Source: Jejuia sp040720935
GTDB lineage: Bacteria > Bacteroidota > Bacteroidia > Flavobacteriales > Flavobacteriaceae
DNA: 64,000 nt
Assembly (NCBI RefSeq): GCF_040720935.1
Contig: NZ_JBFDAE010000007.1
Span: forward strand, 167,034-231,033
Direction of reading: 5' to 3'
This document shows, piece by piece, positions 8,506 through 16,952 of this stretch. The notes beneath the pieces were generated by a model that was given only the letters and a program-made list of their open reading frames with translations, did no database searches and was not told the origin of the DNA. A program made the position numbers and the translations under genes. How positions within the stretch are numbered: position 1 is the first letter of the stretch; the number at the start of each line of letters is the position of its first letter.

Positions 8506-10410
8506 TTACCAGATGATACGATACTTAAATGTTTGGTTTCCCTTCGGAATTTTAACCAATAATTCGTCTTTTCCATTACTAGATCTCACAACTGTTTTAA
8601 TAGCGTTATGTTCAGGAATTACAATGTAATAGCTTTCGTCGTTAATGATAAACGTATGATCTGGAAGCGGTTTTATGTTAGTGCCATCTGCAATTTTATG
8701 CCATAACGTTATAGAGGAATTAGAACTGATTGTTCGCTCTAAGCCTCTTTTTACTTGTGAAGCAGCCACGAAACGATCGGTGATTTCAGCTTCGTCCAAT
8801 TTATAGGAAAACGTGGGAATGTTTTGAACATCAAACGTATAACCAGAAGATTTAAAACTGAAAGACCCATCACTAACTTTCGGCCACGTATCATCTTCGT
8901 CATTTAAAGGTGCATAATCTAAATCGCCATGAGAAGACACTACAAACCCCATAGGTTTGCCCCTTTGGTGTTCGCCTCTGGAATGCCACATTTGTGTGGC
9001 ATCAAAGAAATCGCCACTCCATACATGCAACAAACTGCCGGTTGCCAAATCTAAAGTGTAATTCATGCCTTCAACCAAACCGACTGAAATACAATGTGTG
9101 CGCTTAACGCCCTTATGTCCAATAAAACTACGTTGCGTAAGCGGTGTGTCCTTAACGTCTAAAACGATAGGGTTTATGGGGTTGTTTTTATTCAATATTG
9201 AGGTGCCATCTTTTAAAAATGAATAACGCTGCATGCTTGGGCCTTCAACAAATAAATCGAAGCCGTTACGCCAAGGGAATGGTTTATTGTATAATAACTG
9301 AAAATGGGCGTTACCCTCCTTCAAATTCACCTTTTCATACTTGGTTGTATTCATGTCAAAATCTGCATTCATACCAATTATAGTATCGTTGCCTATAATT
9401 AATACAGTACTTCCGTTAACAGTAGCATCAAATATATAAGTGCCGGTAGTTGGGATGTTTAAAGTTCCAGAATAAACCAATACTTTTTGGTCGTTTCTAC
9501 CCATATTTTCTAAGGGCGAAATAGCATCTGTTTTATGTTCCTCCAATAATTTAAGACTGTCTAGATGGGTTATGGGAATTTGTTTTACGGTATTGTCGTA
9601 AATTTTTAGAACCGCTTCATTTATTTTAATATGTGTGTCGTTATAGCGTTTGTATTTTATGTTTTTAAATGCAACGGCACCGTGGTCTCCTTGAATCATG
9701 AGTGGTGCCAATGGTTTTTCGTCGCCAAACGCCGCCGCTCGAGTAGGCCCTGTTACCTCTGCGTTTTCGTGTAATAACATACCATTTAACCGCACTTCTT
9801 CAAACCAGGCATTTTTTGTCTTATGTCCTTCGGCATCAAATTTTGGTGCATGGAAAATAACTTTTAAATGTTGCCAAAGTCCCGGTGCCTTTGCTGCGTT
9901 TACTTTTGGTGCATGCCCTTCAAAACCTTCTTTGCCTTTTTCGGCATCTTTGTTCCAGCGTTGGTAAATACCACCTATATCATTATATTTTGGCTTGGTA
10001 ACTCCCCAACTATCAAAAAGTTGAATTTCGTATCTGCCCTGAAAATAAATCCCTGAATTCGATTCTAAAGGCATCATCACATCCAGTTCTAATTCTATAT
10101 CGCCATGCTCAAAGTTGGTAAAGAGGTTGTCTTTAGTGTTTTCGTTTGGAGTATTTAATAAGATGCCAGTTCCCTTTGTTGAAGTAAAAGTGCCTTTCTT
10201 GACTCTGTCGGCCACCGGATTACCAACAATTTGCCAGTTTTTGGCAGTAGGTTTAAAAGCGGACATATCATTTAGTTCAATATGGGTAAAAGGTAAAGTG
10301 GTTTCCTCTTTTTGTTCTATGCTAGCGGCGTCTTTAATTGGTTTTTTTTCGTCTTTGGCGCAAGAAAATATCAATAAAAGAGCGATATAAAATAAAATCT
10401 TTTTCGTCAT
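8506..10410 (-). CDS. Multidomain lipoprotein with DUF1080 (3-keto-glycoside hydrolase/lyase-like) domain
   Basis: 634 residues beginning with a lipoprotein signal (LLLIFSCAKDEKK, Cys17). Residues about 45-255 are a DUF1080/concanavalin-like domain, shown by ELELDVMMPLESNSGIYFQG, YEIQLFDSWG and QGDHGAVAFKNIKYK. The middle (about 310-400) has a PA14-like look (VYSGTLNIPTTGTYIFDATV). The C-terminal 230 residues are unassigned. DUF1080 proteins include enzymes that cleave 3-keto-glycosides by hydrolysis or elimination and often sit on the cell surface. The downstream beta-propeller/cupredoxin gene starts 16 bp later, and the TonB receptor gene is 105 bp upstream on the same strand. The two smaller DUF1080 proteins of this locus (15535 and 23411) lack the extra domains. 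Confidence 0.78.
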   Translation of the reverse strand: MTKKILFYIALLLIFSCAKDEKKPIKDAASIEQKEETTLPFTHIELNDMSAFKPTAKNWQIVGNPVADRVKKGTFTSTKGTGILLNTPNENTKDNLFTNFEHGDIELELDVMMPLESNSGIYFQGRYEIQLFDSWGVTKPKYNDIGGIYQRWNKDAEKGKEGFEGHAPKVNAAKAPGLWQHLKVIFHAPKFDAEGHKTKNAWFEEVRLNGMLLHENAEVTGPTRAAAFGDEKPLAPLMIQGDHGAVAFKNIKYKRYNDTHIKINEAVLKIYDNTVKQIPITHLDSLKLLEEHKTDAISPLENMGRNDQKVLVYSGTLNIPTTGTYIFDATVNGSTVLIIGNDTIIGMNADFDMNTTKYEKVNLKEGNAHFQLLYNKPFPWRNGFDLFVEGPSMQRYSFLKDGTSILNKNNPINPIVLDVKDTPLTQRSFIGHKGVKRTHCISVGLVEGMNYTLDLATGSLLHVWSGDFFDATQMWHSRGEHQRGKPMGFVVSSHGDLDYAPLNDEDDTWPKVSDGSFSFKSSGYTFDVQNIPTFSYKLDEAEITDRFVAASQVKRGLERTISSNSSITLWHKIADGTNIKPLPDHTFIINDESYYIVIPEHNAIKTVVRSSNGKDELLVKIPKGNQTFKYRIIW

Positions 10411-10515
10411 TGTATGTAGTTGTTAATTGTAGTCTGAATTTCGACTTCCATAAAAATAAATTTTTTTAAGAACTACTAGTTGTTCATATGTTCTTTTTTG
10501 CAACAGGAATGTTCG

Positions 10516-13326
10516 TTAAAATTTATAATTTAATGATAGCATACCTCTTCTTCTTAAAACAGGGAATACCACAAAACTTGCATCAGGATTTGCCGCAATA
10601 AATTCTGGAGTTGCGCCATTGGCATTTGCTCCAAATTCATTCGCTCCAAAAAAGTTGGCTAGTCCTTTTGAATTAAAAAGATTAGTGATGATGATATTAG
10701 CCGACAAATGTTCGTTTATTTTATAGCCCGTTCCAAGGTTGAAAATACTATATGCAGCGAGTTCAAAACCATTGGCAACATTGCCTTGTCGTTTGCCCAT
10801 ATATTGCCATTTGAAGAATGCGTAAAAATTGTCTTTTTCAAATTCAGTACTCACATTAAACATGATTTTTGGATTGAATGGTAGTTCATTTCCAGAGTAA
10901 TCAATAATACTATCATCCTTAGTATTTACAGAACCAGCGGCGTCATAAATATGCCATTTTGTAGCTTTGGGATTTTGTAAAACACCATTAAATTTGAAGG
11001 TTACATAATTTATAGGATTAAAGGCGCTTTCCCATTCAAATCCGATCGTTTCAGAAGTATTAAATTGAATTGGTGTGTAAAAAATACTGTTATCATCGCC
11101 ATCAAATTCAAAATTTGTAATGCCGATATTTTTAAGTTGACTCCAAAATACTGTTCCTGTGAATGATGCGTTTTTAGTCGCTAATTTTAAACCAACTTCA
11201 GCTTGAAATATCTTTTGAATTTCTCCTTTTTGATTGATGGGAACATTAGAAAAATTGTTGAAATAGTAATTCAGTTCAGGTGCTTTATGTCCTTTTGAAA
11301 ACCTGCCGAAAATAGCAGCATTAGCATTGAATTTATAATTAATTCCTGCGGAATAGGATAAATAGGTGTAGTTATATTTGAAATCGTCCGTTACTCCAGT
11401 TGGCACATTGATACTCTTGTCATAAGCAGTTGTGTCATCGCCATCTAAACCGCCGTCCAATCCAGCGTTTTCGAATCTGTCTTTACTGCCATTGTGTGCT
11501 ACATTTTCAAATCGCAATCCTAAATCTAAATGAATTTTATCTGAAACTTTCCAACGGTCATTTACAAATGAAGCTACTTGAGTGACTTTAGCTTCAGCAT
11601 TTACATAAAATAAACCGCCATAATTGCTCAACCCATTTTCATCGGATAATGCCAAAACGGGTTGCCCCGGATTTTCTAAAGTTACTTGTAATATTTTAGG
11701 ATTTGGTTCGTAAGTCACAAAAGCAAAACTACCTTGGGTAAACAGCGACGTATTGGCATAAGCAGCAACAAACCCTGTTGAAAAATCATGGTTTTCCCAG
11801 TTCTTTTGAAGTGTGAATTCGTTCATCCATTCATCTGCACCCATATCTTTATACCATGCCGAAGTGCCCATAATGGCGTCGTTTGGTAATCTTCCATCGG
11901 TTAAATAATTGATAGGTTCTCCCGATAATATCCCACTATTATCAAGTCTTGCCACTTCATTACCAGAACGTGCATTTTTGAAAACGACTTGTCCAATAGG
12001 GAAATCGGCACCACTAATAAAATAGGCCAAAGGATTATTCAATGACACAAAAGCATTACTAATCGAGGTTTGCCAGTTCGCATCTTTAGTTGAGAATTTA
12101 AACTTATTTTTTAAGGTTAATCGGTTTCCTAAATCGTGCTGAAAATCTATACCAAAAGCTAAATCTTTCGCATGAACGCCTTGGCTTGGATCAAAACTAT
12201 TGGAGTTGTTAAAGTTCCGTCCATCGGGAATACTACCATTAAAACTAGGCATCAATAAAGAAGTCGAATTAAAATCCTGCCCAAATGCTGGTGTTGGATT
12301 GTCCCAATTTGTAGCGGCAACTCCTGTATATCTATTCGTTTTATCGTTTAATAATTTTCCGTAGAATTTAATGTACCCTTTATCGGTAGATTTAATCACA
12401 TTAAATTTGAATTGCCCACCATCACTAAATGTAAAATTTGTATCTCTTGCGCCATCATCTTTTCTGTAATGGCCACCTGCGTTAAAAAACCAATTGTTTC
12501 CTAATGGGCCTCCAATATTGGTGTCAATTCTATAAAGTGCATTGTCGCCACCCTGCGCACCTGCCGATAATTGAATGTCGCCGCCAAATTCGTTTTTTGC
12601 ACCATGTGAGATAAAATTGTAAATACCGCCCGGAGCATTAAGTGCAGTAATGGAAGCACTTCCACCTCGAATGGCTTCCAGTTTTTTGGTGGTTAAATCT
12701 ACACGATGGAACAAATCTGGACTGTAATAAGAATGTTGTACCAAACTAACGGGAAGTCCATCTTCTTGCAGGGATACATAATACCAACCCATATCATCTT
12801 CCGCGGAAGCAGAAACACCTCTTGTGTAAACTTTAGTATAAACTTCTCCTGCCGAAGCATCCGTAAAGGTGCCTGGGATATTTTGTAGCAAACCCGCTGT
12901 TCCTTGCGGGTAGGTTTGTTGTATGCTTTTTGAACTGAGTGTGCTAATGGATGTTGTAGATTCCAATTGAGTTCTAGGGTCAAATGTGCCAGTCACCACA
13001 ACGGTTTGAAGGTTTAGCAAATCGTCTTCTAAAATGAATGAAAGTGTTACATTTTTATTTTGAACAGCGATGTCTTTATTAATTGTTTTGTAACCCAAAT
13101 GAGAAATTGTAATGGTATAATTTCCGTTTGAAATAGTTTCGATTTTAAAGAACCCCTCGCTGTTAGTGATTGTATTAAAATTTGAAGGCGATAATTTAAC
13201 AATGACACCTTCCAAAGTATTGCCATTACTATCTGTAATAGTCCCGGAAATTTTATTTTGACAAAATGCAAAAGATGAAAATAATAATGAACAAGTGAAA
13301 AGTGATAGTGCTATAAATCTATTCAT
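10516..13326 (-). CDS. TonB-dependent outer-membrane receptor
   Basis: 936 residues. There is a signal peptide (LSLFTCSLLFSSFAFCQ), then a CarboxypepD_reg-like beta-sandwich (about 24-110, GTITDSNGNTLEGVIVKL), then a plug domain (about 120-235, with GGSASITALNAPGGIYNF), then a 22-strand barrel ending in the aromatic C-terminus LSLNYKF. It imports a ligand across the outer membrane with TonB energy. No SusD-type partner is present, so it is not a standard SusCD pair. The neighbouring genes suggest a sugar or glycoside ligand, but the sequence itself does not identify it. It is probably first in a unit with the DUF1080 and propeller genes. Confidence 0.93.
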   Translation of the reverse strand: MNRFIALSLFTCSLLFSSFAFCQNKISGTITDSNGNTLEGVIVKLSPSNFNTITNSEGFFKIETISNGNYTITISHLGYKTINKDIAVQNKNVTLSFILEDDLLNLQTVVVTGTFDPRTQLESTTSISTLSSKSIQQTYPQGTAGLLQNIPGTFTDASAGEVYTKVYTRGVSASAEDDMGWYYVSLQEDGLPVSLVQHSYYSPDLFHRVDLTTKKLEAIRGGSASITALNAPGGIYNFISHGAKNEFGGDIQLSAGAQGGDNALYRIDTNIGGPLGNNWFFNAGGHYRKDDGARDTNFTFSDGGQFKFNVIKSTDKGYIKFYGKLLNDKTNRYTGVAATNWDNPTPAFGQDFNSTSLLMPSFNGSIPDGRNFNNSNSFDPSQGVHAKDLAFGIDFQHDLGNRLTLKNKFKFSTKDANWQTSISNAFVSLNNPLAYFISGADFPIGQVVFKNARSGNEVARLDNSGILSGEPINYLTDGRLPNDAIMGTSAWYKDMGADEWMNEFTLQKNWENHDFSTGFVAAYANTSLFTQGSFAFVTYEPNPKILQVTLENPGQPVLALSDENGLSNYGGLFYVNAEAKVTQVASFVNDRWKVSDKIHLDLGLRFENVAHNGSKDRFENAGLDGGLDGDDTTAYDKSINVPTGVTDDFKYNYTYLSYSAGINYKFNANAAIFGRFSKGHKAPELNYYFNNFSNVPINQKGEIQKIFQAEVGLKLATKNASFTGTVFWSQLKNIGITNFEFDGDDNSIFYTPIQFNTSETIGFEWESAFNPINYVTFKFNGVLQNPKATKWHIYDAAGSVNTKDDSIIDYSGNELPFNPKIMFNVSTEFEKDNFYAFFKWQYMGKRQGNVANGFELAAYSIFNLGTGYKINEHLSANIIITNLFNSKGLANFFGANEFGANANGATPEFIAANPDASFVVFPVLRRRGMLSLNYKF

Positions 13327-13474
13327 TAGGGTTGGTTTAGTTTGAATTTAATTTTGAATAAAATTAAACATCCAAACTCGTAAATTTTAGGTTAATAAAT
13401 GTTCTATGGATTAATTTAGTATATATAACTTAAGTTTTTGTTTATCAATTAATTTGCAATTTTGAAGTGGTTTC

Positions 13475-13507
13475 AGACCCTTCAGGTTTTTGAAACCTGA
13501 AGGGTCT
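13475..13507. repeat. 33-bp dispersed palindrome (CCCTTCAGG type)
   Basis: Arms of 15 nt (AGACCCTTCAGGTTT and its exact complement) flank the loop TTG. It is one of ten 33-bp copies in the window (also 22196, 27448, 32869, 35829, 46953, 50545, 50800, 60781, 61899). This one lies in the 324-bp gap between the TonB receptor gene and the gene ending at 13651. I see nothing else definable in that AT-rich gap, which should also carry the receptor promoter. Confidence 0.9.
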
Positions 13508-13650
13508 CATTTTTAGAAATATAACCACCATTTACAACGGTTAAACTATTTTTATAATCTACTAAAATTTATCAATTAGAAATTTATACAAAGTAAGTTA
13601 AAATAGTTGAGAAAATTAAAATCCAGCAAAAAGGAAAGTCACTTTTAAAT

Positions 13651-14010
13651 TTAAGGTTTGCTAGTTTTTTTTAATTGATATAAAACACTAAAAGCGGCAA
13701 TAAATAAACCGAGAAATTCGCGAGTACCTTCCAAATAGGGTTTTTTATAAACCATTTCGCCAAAAATTTCTTCCTTGTTTTCGGTTTGCATATACTCTAT
13801 AAATAGCGAAAAGTGAAATGCGGAATATATTAACAATCCAATAATAACACTAATTAAAATGAATTTAGAAATGGCTTTAAAATTTGAAATTAAATGAATT
13901 AAAGCAACTAAAAAGTATATCGAAAACCATAAAATGCCGTCGGGGTCATTTAATTGAATAATGGCAAAAACGACGAATAAAAAGAATAACGCATAGTTTA
14001 TTATTTTCAT
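13651..14010 (-). CDS. Small membrane protein, TMEM220-like
   Basis: 119 residues from the ATG at 14010; an ATG at 14040 in the same frame would add ten polar residues. Three or four hydrophobic segments span most of the length. The first contains FVVFAIIQLNDPDGILWFSI, matching the Q-x-NDPD-x3-W signature I associate with the TMEM220 family of unknown function. It is the last gene of the minus-strand unit led by the GMC dehydrogenase and starts 62 bp after the TIM-barrel gene. Its role is unknown. Confidence 0.6.
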   Translation of the reverse strand: MKIINYALFFLFVVFAIIQLNDPDGILWFSIYFLVALIHLISNFKAISKFILISVIIGLLIYSAFHFSLFIEYMQTENKEEIFGEMVYKKPYLEGTREFLGLFIAAFSVLYQLKKTSKP

Positions 14011-14072
14011 GGTTTTGCTTTTAAAATCTGTTGTCCTCATCGGCTTAATTCTCTGATTTTAGAAGGAATAAT

Positions 14073-14999
14073 TTAAAAATTTGAAGTTGCTTTATAAGCA
14101 TTAATTATGGCTAATTCGCCTTCTTTGCCTTCAATAGAATTGCCATGTTCCATACCTAAAACACCATTAAATCCTTTGTCGTGAATATGTTTGAAGATGT
14201 TTTTGTAATTGATTTCGCCAGTAGTAGGCTCGTTTCTTCCAGGATTGTCGCCAATTTGGAAATAAGCGATTTCATTCCAACAGGCATCAATATTCGGAAT
14301 TAAATTCCCTTCTTGAATTTGTTGATGGTAAATATCGAATAAAATTTTACAGGAAGGCGAATCTACCGCTTTACAAATCTGATAAGCCTGAGGCGATTCG
14401 CTTAAAAACAACCCAGGATGATTGTAGAAATTAAGTGGCTCTAAAACCATAATTAAATTATGAGGTTCTAAAATTGCGGAAGCTTGTTTTAGGGTTTCAA
14501 TTACATGTTCGGTTTGGTAGTTCATGTCTTGTTTCATGTCAACAAAACCTGGGACAACCGTCATCCATTTTGCATTAACGCGTTTTGCAACTTCAACAGA
14601 TGCTTTTATTTCATCTAAAAAGGCATTGCGTAAATTGCTGTTTCCCGTAGTTAATGTAGGTGCTTTCCAATTGATGGTATGTGCTACAAAAACGCCCATT
14701 GTGATATTTCTATCGGTCATGGTTTTTGCCATGGCTTTTTGAGTGTCAATGCTTCTTTTCTTCATGTTATTATCCTCAAAAGCTGTAAAACCTTGATCTG
14801 CCATAAAATTTAACTGATCTATCGGATCCTTGCCGGCATGGTGTTGAAACATCCCCAAATGTGGTGCAAAGTTCATTCTAAAATCATGTCCCGATTTTAA
14901 AATGGTTTCAGATGTTGAAGTTGCATAAAGATTATGGACTCCAAGCGCTACTAATGAAGCTGCGGTAGTTCCTTTTTTTAAAAATGATCGTCTTTTCAA
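14073..14999 (-). CDS. Exported sugar isomerase/epimerase-like TIM barrel (hydroxypyruvate isomerase family)
   Basis: 308 residues with a twin-arginine signal (MKRRSFLKKGTTAASLVALG), so a folded, probably metal-loaded protein exported to the periplasm. The xylose-isomerase-like barrel (40-300) carries metal-site acidic residues in MVLEPLNFYNHPG, ILFDIYHQQI and LGMEHGNS, the arrangement seen in hydroxypyruvate isomerase-like proteins. Members of this superfamily act on keto sugars, including hydration or epimerisation of 3-keto intermediates. Here the substrate is inferred only from context. It is 32 bp after the lipoprotein gene at 15032. The related barrel at 22346 has no signal peptide. Confidence 0.8.
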   Translation of the reverse strand: MKRRSFLKKGTTAASLVALGVHNLYATSTSETILKSGHDFRMNFAPHLGMFQHHAGKDPIDQLNFMADQGFTAFEDNNMKKRSIDTQKAMAKTMTDRNITMGVFVAHTINWKAPTLTTGNSNLRNAFLDEIKASVEVAKRVNAKWMTVVPGFVDMKQDMNYQTEHVIETLKQASAILEPHNLIMVLEPLNFYNHPGLFLSESPQAYQICKAVDSPSCKILFDIYHQQIQEGNLIPNIDACWNEIAYFQIGDNPGRNEPTTGEINYKNIFKHIHDKGFNGVLGMEHGNSIEGKEGELAIINAYKATSNF

Positions 15000-15031
15000 T
15001 TGTAATGTTTTGCACGTCGTAAAACGTTTCT

Positions 15032-15529
15032 TTATTCAGTTAATTTGTCAATTATTTTATCCAAAATTTTTATATCTGATTGATTTTTTAAATAAACAAA
15101 ATTCGGAGCCATTACATTACCAATTCCTAAAATGCCATATTCAGGGTTAAATAAAATAGGTCCAGTTCCGTCAGTTTCTGCTTCTTGCATTTCGTAATTC
15201 ACGAATTCTGTACTTGAAAGTGAGAGTGCCTTAAAACCCCCGCCTTTTTTTGGAATATATTTCCATAATGCAAATTTTAATGTTTTAGTTTTTGGAATGT
15301 AAAACACATTCATATTTTTACTTTCGTCACCCAAATTTTGATAATTGTATTTAGTTAAAGTATCTCTAATTTCAATTGTCAGTTTATAGTTTTCGGTTTG
15401 TTTTATAGAATCCAAGTCAAAAATAAAAAGAGTCCTGTTTTCAGTAATGATTTCTTTTTTTGGATTCGAACAAGAAACTGAAATCAGTAAAATAAATAGT
15501 ATTTGGAACGCTCTTCTCAAATTTTTCAA
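15032..15529 (-). CDS. Hypothetical lipoprotein
   Basis: 165 residues starting with a lipoprotein signal (LFILLISVSCSNPKK, Cys20). The rest is a soluble beta-rich domain without a motif I recognise. Its start is 5 bp after the DUF1080 gene stop, so it is part of the same operon. It may accompany the DUF1080 lipoprotein at the membrane, but no function can be assigned. Confidence 0.7.
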   Translation of the reverse strand: MKNLRRAFQILFILLISVSCSNPKKEIITENRTLFIFDLDSIKQTENYKLTIEIRDTLTKYNYQNLGDESKNMNVFYIPKTKTLKFALWKYIPKKGGGFKALSLSSTEFVNYEMQEAETDGTGPILFNPEYGILGIGNVMAPNFVYLKNQSDIKILDKIIDKLTE

Positions 15530-15534
15530 ATGTT

Positions 15535-16341
15535 TTACAACTCTAAAATCTCAATATTTTTAAATTCCACAGGATGACTTTCACTTTGTAGAGAAATAAA
15601 TCCAGACGTTACGGGAGTACCTTCTTTCGCTTTCCAGAAGTCTTCATTATAATCTACAGAACCACCATATTGCGGTTTGAAATAACGCATCACTTCCTCG
15701 CCATTTATAAAATGTTTGATGATGGAATCGTTTCTAACTTCAATTTCGACATTGACCCATTGTTCGCCATGAAATGTTTTAGAAGAAGAACTTATGCAAT
15801 GTTCAGTTTTAAGTTCGCCGTCCATTTCAACATGGGTGCCTGGGGTACATAAATTTGCTGTGGGGCGTTCGTCTGTACCATTGCCGCCCAATAATTGCAC
15901 TTCAATAGAAACTGGGAAATTTTGATCTAAACCAATTTTCATTGGGTTTTCACAATGAATCATAATACCGCTATTTCTGGTTGCCCAAGCTGCGCCATCG
16001 GCAATTTGTTCTCCTGTAAAGCGATAATCCATTCTGAATTTATAATTTGAAAACGGCTTTTTATAATAAATGTGTCCAAAAGAATTATTGAATTTCCCAT
16101 CGTACCCATCATAGTTCACTTTCATAACACCATCTTCAACTATAAAGGTGTTGTTGTAGTTTTCATTTGCAGGATAGCCTTTTATTTTAACAATCCAATT
16201 GTCTAAATTTTTACCGTTGAACAATGGTACCCATTCTTCTTTAGGTGCTTCAATAACTGTATCTTTTTCCGCTTTGTTTTTGCAATTTATCGTTACTGAA
16301 ACTAATAAAGCAAGCGTGAGTATTTTAAATAGTTTTCTCAT
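15535..16341 (-). CDS. DUF1080 lipoprotein (3-keto-disaccharide hydrolase/lyase-like)
   Basis: 268 residues, with a signal ending at a lipobox-like Cys (SVTINCKNKAEK). A single DUF1080 domain (about 36-268) begins EEWVPLFNGKNLDNWIVK and ends PVEFKNIEILEL, the classic opening and closing of the family. The segment MIHCENPMKIG replaces the usual SGIYLRG-like stretch. Characterised relatives cleave 3-keto-glycosides after C3 oxidation by a GMC-type dehydrogenase. Exactly such a dehydrogenase lies two genes upstream in this operon (16357-18659). Confidence 0.85.
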   Translation of the reverse strand: MRKLFKILTLALLVSVTINCKNKAEKDTVIEAPKEEWVPLFNGKNLDNWIVKIKGYPANENYNNTFIVEDGVMKVNYDGYDGKFNNSFGHIYYKKPFSNYKFRMDYRFTGEQIADGAAWATRNSGIMIHCENPMKIGLDQNFPVSIEVQLLGGNGTDERPTANLCTPGTHVEMDGELKTEHCISSSSKTFHGEQWVNVEIEVRNDSIIKHFINGEEVMRYFKPQYGGSVDYNEDFWKAKEGTPVTSGFISLQSESHPVEFKNIEILEL

Positions 16342-16356
16342 AATTTGTTTTGAATG

Positions 16357-16950
16357 TTATAATGACCATGCTTTTCCGCCTGTGGCTTCTTCAACGGTAA
16401 TGCAACCTTTTGCAGGCCCGGGAATTGGGTCGTAAGCCAATACTTTTTCGCCGACAAATTCACTTGTTTTGTATGCCCAAATAGATTTACCTCGGATATA
16501 ATTGAGTGTTTCAAAAATAAGCTTGTCGGTTTCCGATGTTTTGAATTTTTCTAGTTGCGTTTTATCTGCTTTTAAATATTTAGCCAAAAGCGCATCATAA
16601 TCTTCGGTTTTTAATTTTGAAGGATCTTCTTCCGGTATATTTAAAGCAGTCATGATACTTGCGAAACCTGCTCTAAGTTCAGCCTGATGCTCTTCATTTT
16701 CTCCTTTAGCCATAAATAAATCTATAAATTCTGGAACGTTAACTTCCAATGCGCCCGGTGTGTCTTCGGTTTTTGGCAGTATAAGATCTACCAAATTTTT
16801 AAGCACAACACCTTCTTCAAGCGATAGAAATATGGGCACCCAGGCTTCAACGTCGCTTTTGCAGCTTTGCAGTAAACTCAAAATACTGGGGGCAGCAAGG
16901 GTGTATCCAACTCCTAAACTTATGTTTTTAAGTGCGTCTCTTCTGTTCAT
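16357..16950 (-). CDS. Gluconate 2-dehydrogenase subunit 3 family protein (small subunit of a GMC dehydrogenase)
   Basis: 197 residues. It starts MNRRDALKNISLGVGYTLAA, a twin-arginine-like signal with a Cys (LLQSCKSD) that may be a lipobox. The domain (about 45-180) contains VDLILPKTEDTPGALEVNVP, the hallmark of the family. In gluconate 2-dehydrogenase and glycoside 3-dehydrogenase (LacABC) complexes, the small subunit carries the Tat signal and escorts the FAD subunit to the periplasm. The GMC gene ends 2 bp before this start, so the pair are almost certainly partners. A cytochrome c subunit is not encoded here. Confidence 0.9.
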   Translation of the reverse strand: MNRRDALKNISLGVGYTLAAPSILSLLQSCKSDVEAWVPIFLSLEEGVVLKNLVDLILPKTEDTPGALEVNVPEFIDLFMAKGENEEHQAELRAGFASIMTALNIPEEDPSKLKTEDYDALLAKYLKADKTQLEKFKTSETDKLIFETLNYIRGKSIWAYKTSEFVGEKVLAYDPIPGPAKGCITVEEATGGKAWSL

Positions 16951-16952
16951 AA

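Noticed and set aside
8490..8576. N-terminal extension of the beta-propeller protein
   Set aside because: The extension overlaps the 3' end of the DUF1080 gene and lacks a signal peptide; the ATG at 8489 gives a clean signal sequence.
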